In this document: positions 8,537-12,224 of the stretch, in pieces
Layout of the letters: every line of letters begins with the position of its first letter
Position numbering within the stretch: the stretch's first letter is position 1
Assembly (NCBI GenBank): GCA_013203015.1
Contig: JABMPO010000342.1
Coordinates: 1-12,224, forward strand
Direction: 5' to 3'
Length of the DNA stretch: 12,224 nt
Source of the DNA: Fidelibacterota bacterium
Lineage (GTDB): Bacteria; Fidelibacterota; Marinisomatia; Marinisomatales; TCS56
Translations under genes and position numbers: made by a program
The notes under the pieces: model-generated
The model's input: the letters and a program-made list of their open reading frames with translations, nothing else
Told to the model about the DNA's origin: nothing
The model's database searches: none

Positions 8537-9034
8537 ATGTTGAAGTATCTGGCTCTAATTTTATTATGTCTTAGTCTTGTGACTGGGCAAACTAATCAAT
8601 TTGATCAAGCCAATATTGACGTAAAAATCAGTGCTACGGTAGTCGATTATCTGGAAATGATTACCCTGAGCGATATTGATGTTGGTACGGTCCAACCGAG
8701 TCAAATGGAGATACGGTTAAATCCCAGACTGGATCAGGGTGCCGGCCTGATCAAAATTCAGGGTCGCCGGACGGCCTCGATCCGGTTCGGCTATACCCAA
8801 CAAGTGGAGATGGTCAACAATACCACCAATCATATAATGTCGGTAATGTATAATATAAGTGGCAACTTACAGAATGAGCAGAGTTCATCAAATCCGATTA
8901 CTGAAAATCCGATCAGTGTGGATTTAAGTTCTGATGGCGAATATTTCATCTGGATTGGTTGTTATTTTAGTCTGGAGGGTGTGACCGCCGGGCAGTACGA
9001 TGGTGATTTTGTAATTGAGGTTGAATACAATTGA
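8537..9034 (+). CDS. Small secreted DUF4402-like protein (first copy)
   Basis: 165 residues with an N-terminal signal peptide (hydrophobic stretch LALILLCLSLV, cleavage likely near VTG|QTN, residue 17). The mature part is beta-rich. It aligns by eye with the clear DUF4402 protein at 11584-12114: an initial strand pair (VKISATVVDYLEMITLSDIDVGTV), then LNPRLDQGAG, a central A-x-I-x-F segment, and a last strand GDFVIEVEYN directly before the stop. DUF4402 proteins are exported beta-sandwich-like proteins of poorly known function; the resemblance here is weaker than for the third copy. It starts 7 nt after the giant protein's stop. The Shine-Dalgarno is weak (AAGAAAA), which fits translation coupled to the upstream gene or the SD-poor initiation common in Bacteroidota relatives. 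The role is unknown; it may be an accessory or structural partner of the giant protein. Confidence 0.8.
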   Translation: MLKYLALILLCLSLVTGQTNQFDQANIDVKISATVVDYLEMITLSDIDVGTVQPSQMEIRLNPRLDQGAGLIKIQGRRTASIRFGYTQQVEMVNNTTNHIMSVMYNISGNLQNEQSSSNPITENPISVDLSSDGEYFIWIGCYFSLEGVTAGQYDGDFVIEVEYN

Positions 9035-9041
9035 GCAATTG

Positions 9042-9590
9042 ATGATAAGACCGACATTTTCTAAAATAAGTTTATTAATCACGCAACTGGCGCTGACTGG
9101 AATATTGTTTTCCCAAAGCATCCAGTTCAGTGTTTATGTTACCAGCGAACTGAATGCCACCAAGCAGCAGGATCTTGATTTTCAGGATGTGATAACCAAT
9201 CAAGGCTTCACACCGATTAACCTGGGTGACCCGGGCATGGGTGTGTTTGCTGTTACCGGTAACCATGAACTTGATGTTATCGTAACAATGACTGCTCCCA
9301 CAGACTTGACTGATGGGTCTAATAATATCCCATTCACCCTAAATTTTGCCTACGCCAACAAGGGTGTAGATGATATTAACGACGCCATTCTGGTTCCGTC
9401 CAATTCTATTCGATTTCAGTTATTGGAACAATCCAACCGACCGACAGGACCCCCGCCAACTCCACCCCATTCCGGCTATATCCCGACTGAATCAACAGCC
9501 TACATCTATATCTTCGGATCATTGAATATCGGTGACGTTCCACCGGGTGCCTATTCTGGCACGGTAACCTTAACGGTTGATTATGATTGA
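9042..9590 (+). CDS. Small secreted DUF4402-like protein (second copy, with proline-rich insert)
   Basis: 182 residues from ATG 9042. I prefer this start to TTG 9015 because it puts the signal peptide (MIRPTFSKISLLITQLALTG, cleavage near LFS|QS) at the N-terminus and avoids overlap with the preceding gene, leaving a 7-nt gap. The mature part keeps the DUF4402 pattern seen in the third copy: LNATKQQDLDFQDV (compare LTLTKNFDVDFGNI), a GVFAVTGNHELDV block (compare GEFTVTGSSTAQI), and a C-terminal strand GAYSGTVTLTVDYD. Residues 133-143 form a proline-rich segment (RPTGPPPTPPH) in a loop before the last strands, absent from both relatives. No clear Shine-Dalgarno is present, so translational coupling is likely. 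Its stop overlaps the start of the regulator gene. Function is unknown; export and partnership with the operon's other surface proteins are inferred. Confidence 0.78.
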   Translation: MIRPTFSKISLLITQLALTGILFSQSIQFSVYVTSELNATKQQDLDFQDVITNQGFTPINLGDPGMGVFAVTGNHELDVIVTMTAPTDLTDGSNNIPFTLNFAYANKGVDDINDAILVPSNSIRFQLLEQSNRPTGPPPTPPHSGYIPTESTAYIYIFGSLNIGDVPPGAYSGTVTLTVDYD

Positions 9591-11272
9591 TGAATAGTGA
9601 CGGAAACGAAAGAGTAGTTTCAAAAGTAATTCAAAATTCTAAACTTGACCATAACAGTGCGACTGAATCAGTTTCAGCGCGTTTGAAATTTATCATTGAG
9701 AAACAAGCCAATTTAATAGAACAATTAACTCTGGAGTTACGCAAGCAGCTTAGTTTAATTCTGATTCCGGTACATGATTTACGCAATCGGGATGAGATAA
9801 TACTGCCCAAATCAGTTCGTCAATATATTGATAATTCGGTCCTCCAAACGCAAAATCTGAATAATATATTGAATCTGACTAATAACCTTTTCAAACTGCA
9901 ATCGGGTAATTCTTCAATCAACATCCAGAAGGTGGATTTTTGGAGATTGGTGAAAAAGATTCGGTCATCGATAAGTAAAAAATTGACGGATATTGAGATA
10001 GAATTAATTCTAAAAGTACCAGCTAATACGCTTCAATTATATATGGATGAGGATAAAATTGCCGGTAGCATCAATACTGTTCTTGTTTTTGCAGCTAAAT
10101 CCTGTCGTCCCGGTACAAAGCTTTCTGTCTCTATCGATATAAAAAGGCGAAAATTTGGTACGAGCCTGATTGATCACGCAATCATTGAAATAACAGGAAA
10201 TGGGTTTTCTATACCAGCGGATACCAGGGTCAGACTATTCAATGCATTCCAATCGATCAGTTTAACTGATGGTACTTCTGTAAATAGCCTGGCGATACCC
10301 AATTATATTTTCAATTTGCATGGCGGTGATATTACCCTAAGCCATAACCCTGCCAAAGCTGCGATTATCAGTGGGAAGCTTCCGATTGGAAACGCTCATT
10401 TCTCTGATAAAGAGCTAACCAAGCCCATTAAAAAAGACGATCCTGAGTATGAAATATCAGATATCAACCCGGGAAAAATAAATTTCCAGGAGATTAAGAC
10501 AGGGATAAAATCATCCAAACCAAATGTATTGATAGTTGATGACGAACCTGAGATACTGATGTTGCTAAAGACAATCCTGCGACATAATTACAATATAATT
10601 GAAGCCTCTGATGGACATGCAGCTTTGAAACTAGTTCGTGAATACAGTCCTGATCTCATTATTTGTGACATTATGATGCCAGTTTTGGATGGTATCAGTT
10701 TTACTAAAATTATTAAGAATGATCGGGAATTCAGCGCTATCCCAATTATTTTGCTAACTGCCGTAACTGCTGAAAGTGAGCGAATAGCAGGTCTGAAAAC
10801 CCGTGCCGACGCATACATCACCAAGCCTTTTAATTCTGAAGAATTAAAGGTAATTATTGAAAATTTAATTGAGAAACACCATCGACTCTCTTTGAAATAT
10901 GCTTCCAGCCTGGAATCACAAAGTCCTGATCAGGTATATTTGAAAGGTCAGGATAAACGATTCCTCGAGCAGGTGCATAAATCAATTATTCTTCAATTAT
11001 CAAATCCCGATTTTTCGGCTGCGGATTTGGCAAAAAGTGTTTTCCTTAGCCGGCGACAATTTGAGCGAAAATTGAAAGAATTAACCACCCAGACACCCAA
11101 TAACTTTATCACCGAAATTCGATTATCCACGGCCCGGGAATTGTTGCTGAACCAAGCAACCAGTACCGTTTCCGAAACGGCTACTGCAGTTGGTTTTAGA
11201 AATGCGGCTTATTTCTCACGTCTATTTATTAAAAAATACGGAAAATCGCCGTCGGCAATCAATGTAAAGTAG
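9590..11272 (+). CDS. HTCS-derived cytoplasmic regulator: degenerate kinase module, intact receiver, AraC-type DNA-binding domain
   Basis: 560 residues from ATG 9590, whose A is the last base of the preceding TGA; TTG 9587 is one codon upstream and less likely. Residues 31-105 resemble a HisKA dimerisation domain (LTLELRKQLSLILIPVHDL...), but Leu48 sits where the phosphoacceptor His belongs in H-E-L-R-T-P-L. Residues 116-266 resemble HATPase_c, but the N-box Asn (TVLVFAAK), the G1 Asp (ITGNGFSIP) and the G2 glycines (GTSVNSLAI) are lost. The receiver (310-430) is complete: D317/D318, phosphoacceptor D360 in CDIMMP, T390 and K412. The HTH_18 AraC domain covers 455-560 (SRRQFERKLKEL, VGFRNAAYFSRLFIKKYG). 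HTCS proteins normally carry a periplasmic sensor and membrane helices; none exist here, so the protein is soluble and needs another phosphodonor or works unphosphorylated. It is last in the four-gene run and probably regulates these surface genes. The kinase-dead call is by eye. Confidence 0.88.
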   Translation: MNSDGNERVVSKVIQNSKLDHNSATESVSARLKFIIEKQANLIEQLTLELRKQLSLILIPVHDLRNRDEIILPKSVRQYIDNSVLQTQNLNNILNLTNNLFKLQSGNSSINIQKVDFWRLVKKIRSSISKKLTDIEIELILKVPANTLQLYMDEDKIAGSINTVLVFAAKSCRPGTKLSVSIDIKRRKFGTSLIDHAIIEITGNGFSIPADTRVRLFNAFQSISLTDGTSVNSLAIPNYIFNLHGGDITLSHNPAKAAIISGKLPIGNAHFSDKELTKPIKKDDPEYEISDINPGKINFQEIKTGIKSSKPNVLIVDDEPEILMLLKTILRHNYNIIEASDGHAALKLVREYSPDLIICDIMMPVLDGISFTKIIKNDREFSAIPIILLTAVTAESERIAGLKTRADAYITKPFNSEELKVIIENLIEKHHRLSLKYASSLESQSPDQVYLKGQDKRFLEQVHKSIILQLSNPDFSAADLAKSVFLSRRQFERKLKELTTQTPNNFITEIRLSTARELLLNQATSTVSETATAVGFRNAAYFSRLFIKKYGKSPSAINVK

Positions 11273-11358
11273 AATTGATCGGATGCATTCATCATAATTG
11301 TTTCAAATCCCCAAACAGCTGACCATTAGTTTAGTGATCGAACATATAATGACTGTAA

Positions 11359-11389
11359 ATATGCGACAATATATATGACATATGCGACA
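11359..11389 (+). promoter_or_regulatory. Candidate AraC-type operator: two 10-bp direct repeats, 21-bp period
   Basis: ATATGCGACA occurs at 11359-11368 and 11380-11389, exactly 21 bp apart. A weaker copy, ATATATGACA, lies between them at 11371-11380. AraC-family proteins classically bind direct-repeat half-sites about two helical turns (21 bp) apart, next to or overlapping the -35 box. The site lies 87 bp past the end of a gene for an AraC-domain regulator and 4 bp before a possible -35. Binding by that regulator is inference. Confidence 0.5.
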
Positions 11390-11392
11390 TTA

Positions 11393-11422
11393 TTGAATAT
11401 TAATTTGCCCTGATATTATATA
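11393..11422 (+). promoter_or_regulatory. Possible sigma70-like promoter
   Basis: TTGAAT (11393-11398) and TATATA (11417-11422) with an 18-bp spacer fit a weak sigma70 promoter placed directly after the 21-bp repeats, the geometry of an activated AraC-type promoter. If used, the CRP-like site downstream would lie in the transcribed leader, so a second promoter nearer the gene is also possible. The region is very AT-rich, so chance matches are easy. Confidence 0.25.
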
Positions 11423-11464
11423 TACTCGTACTATCTGACAGCAGGAAGTTCATTTAAAATTAGA

Positions 11465-11533
11465 AGTTAGAACGAGAAAGTGTGATATTGATCACATGGC
11501 AAATAAAATTTGTAACCTATGAGTGTTCTAACT
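11465..11533. repeat. 9-bp inverted repeat bracketing the CRP-like site
   Basis: AGTTAGAAC at 11465-11473 is the perfect reverse complement of GTTCTAACT at 11525-11533. The 51 bases between contain the TGTGA-N6-TCACA palindrome. It could be paired operator half-sites, a long-loop leader hairpin, or chance in AT-rich DNA. Confidence 0.35.
11481..11496. promoter_or_regulatory. CRP/FNR-family binding site candidate (single-gene copy)
   Basis: TGTGATATTGATCACA matches TGTGA-N6-TCACA exactly, with six-base arms TGTGAT/ATCACA as in the ideal CRP site. Its centre lies about 95 bp upstream of ATG 11584. The matching core at 2067-2082 sits upstream of the four-gene run, suggesting shared control of both units. 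Confidence 0.65.
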
Positions 11534-11583
11534 AATCAAAATAAAAAAATTAATTAAACAAACGCAATAGTAGCGAGGAAAAG

Positions 11584-12114
11584 ATGAAAAAGACAATGAC
11601 CGCAATTTTGGTCTTAACAATGATAATCGGTTTAAGTTCATTTGCTATCGGACAGGAAGCAGCAAATGCGACGGTAGACGCTGTAGTATTAGCTAATTTA
11701 ACGCTTACCAAAAACTTCGATGTCGATTTTGGCAATATTGCCGCAACTGGTACACCAATTCTGAATCCTAAAGGTACCGGACACACTGACGTGGGTACAA
11801 CAAACCAAGTTGGTGAGTTTACTGTCACCGGATCAAGTACTGCACAAATTTCTTTAGCTTATCCGTCTTCTGTGACACTTGGTGACGGAAGTGCTGCAAC
11901 GCTGACATTCACGGTTGATTTGGAAGGACATGCTGACACTCAGGGTTCCGCAGCTAATGTTGTTTCCGGGACGCAGGTAACACTTGGAGCGAGCGGTTAC
12001 AAATTCTGGCTGGGTGGAAATATGGGTACCCTGACCAATCAGGCAACCGGTACCTATGCCTCTGATGCATCAAATGGTGGTGGTGACTTTACTCTAACAG
12101 TTGAGTACTATTAA
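11584..12114 (+). CDS. Secreted DUF4402 family protein (third copy, separate transcription unit)
   Basis: 176 residues; ATG 11584 is preceded by GAGGA at 11575-11579. The signal peptide is MKKTMTAILVLTMIIGLSS..., with cleavage near AIG|QEA (about residue 23). The mature protein is a clear DUF4402 match: ANATVDAVVLANLTLTKNFDVDFGNIAA, GTPILNPKGT, the GEFTVTGSS block, then L-x-F-x-V-D strands, a YKFWLGGNMGTL segment, and a final GGDFTLTVEYY. It is low in charge and rich in Ala, Gly, Thr and Ser, with no cysteine, like a structural or fibre-type exported protein. It is a paralogue of the products of 8537-9034 and 9042-9590, but has its own regulatory region and terminator and the best ribosome site of the three, so it may be made in larger amounts. 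Molecular function is unknown; there are no chaperone-usher genes nearby, so pilin-like assembly is speculative. Confidence 0.9.
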   Translation: MKKTMTAILVLTMIIGLSSFAIGQEAANATVDAVVLANLTLTKNFDVDFGNIAATGTPILNPKGTGHTDVGTTNQVGEFTVTGSSTAQISLAYPSSVTLGDGSAATLTFTVDLEGHADTQGSAANVVSGTQVTLGASGYKFWLGGNMGTLTNQATGTYASDASNGGGDFTLTVEYY

Positions 12115-12147
12115 TACGATTCTGTAAAACTGTCTATCAGGAACTTT

Positions 12148-12180
12148 AAGGGACTCCGGAAATAGCGGAGTCCCTTTTTT
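12148..12180 (+). terminator. Strong rho-independent terminator
   Basis: AAGGGACTCCG (12148-12158) pairs with CGGAGTCCCTT (12166-12176) around a 7-nt loop, and T12175-T12180 forms the U-tract. The GC-rich 9-bp core is perfect. It lies 33 nt after the stop of the third DUF4402 gene and defines that gene as the end of its transcript. Confidence 0.93.
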
Positions 12181-12200
12181 GTTGCCAGATGCTATTCTCA

Positions 12201-12212
12201 AAGATTAATCTT
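12201..12212. repeat. 12-bp perfect palindrome at window end
   Basis: AAGATTAATCTT is a perfect 12-bp palindrome 20 bases after the terminator. It may be an operator for a gene beyond the window; nothing else in the last 44 bases is interpretable. Confidence 0.2.
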
Positions 12213-12224
12213 ATGGGTTTAGGA

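Larger units (their letters stand above)
11273..11583 (+). promoter_or_regulatory. Intergenic regulatory region between regulator and third DUF4402 gene
   Basis: 311 bases with no plausible gene; the first 70 hold nothing I recognise, including no terminator hairpin for the regulator gene. In order follow a TATAAT (11345-11350) without a good -35, the 21-bp-spaced ATATGCGACA repeats (11359-11389), a sigma70-like promoter candidate (11393-11422), one arm of an inverted repeat (11465-11473), the CRP-like palindrome (11481-11496), TAAAATTTG (11504-11512; near the Bacteroidota -7 element with one extra base), the other arm (11525-11533), and a GAGGA Shine-Dalgarno ending 4 nt before ATG 11584. 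This is a dense regulatory region for one short gene. Confidence 0.6.

Noticed and set aside
9015..9041. TTG 9015 as start of the second DUF4402-like gene
   Set aside because: It would add a charged extension before the signal peptide and overlap the previous gene; ATG 9042 fits better.
9773..9775. His62 (in PVHDL) as the kinase phosphoacceptor
   Set aside because: It falls about 14 residues past the expected position in the HisKA alignment, in the P-x-x-D-L part of the helix rather than the H-E-L-R block.

Overview
The window most likely comes from a Gram-negative member of the Fibrobacterota-Chlorobiota-Bacteroidota (FCB) superphylum, outside or at the edge of Bacteroidota proper (a Marinimicrobia-, Ignavibacteria- or Calditrichota-like lineage). 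Three things point there. The 2130-residue exported protein ends in a 'PSAFALGKNFPNPFN' type sorting domain of type IX secretion (T9SS). The regulator has the kinase-receiver-AraC layout of hybrid two-component systems (HTCS). The secreted proteins are DUF2341/LamG/DUF4402-type. No rRNA or other phylogenetic marker is present, so the assignment is inference. All genes are on the + strand, with no sign of mobile elements, tRNAs, rRNAs or CRISPR.

Layout. (1) 1-2017: 3' part of a Dcp-type M3 zinc peptidase whose start lies upstream of the window. (2) 2018-2136: regulatory gap with a perfect CRP/FNR-type palindrome (TGTGA-N6-TCACA). (3) 2137-11272: a tight four-gene run with junctions of 7 nt, 7 nt and a 1-nt overlap. 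It encodes a giant multidomain surface protein, two small secreted DUF4402-like proteins, and a cytoplasmic HTCS-derived regulator with an intact receiver and AraC DNA-binding domain but a kinase module that looks catalytically dead. (4) 11273-11583: a 311-base intergenic region with two 10-bp direct repeats spaced exactly 21 bp, a second perfect TGTGA-N6-TCACA site and a 9-bp inverted repeat. (5) 11584-12114: a third, clear DUF4402 secreted protein with a good Shine-Dalgarno, closed by a strong intrinsic terminator at 12148-12180.

How it may work together (inference). The giant protein would cross the outer membrane by T9SS and carry carbohydrate/ligand-binding (LamG) and spacer (cadherin-like, Ig-like) modules. 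The three DUF4402-like proteins, which share a C-terminal 'V-[D/E]-Y-x-stop' strand, would be small beta-rich exported partners or subunits. The regulator encoded in the operon may bind the 21-bp-spaced repeats immediately downstream of its own gene and control the separate DUF4402 gene. A CRP/FNR-family factor may coordinate both transcription units through their matching palindromes. This looks like a self-regulated surface-structure or adhesion locus; I do not recognise it as a described system.
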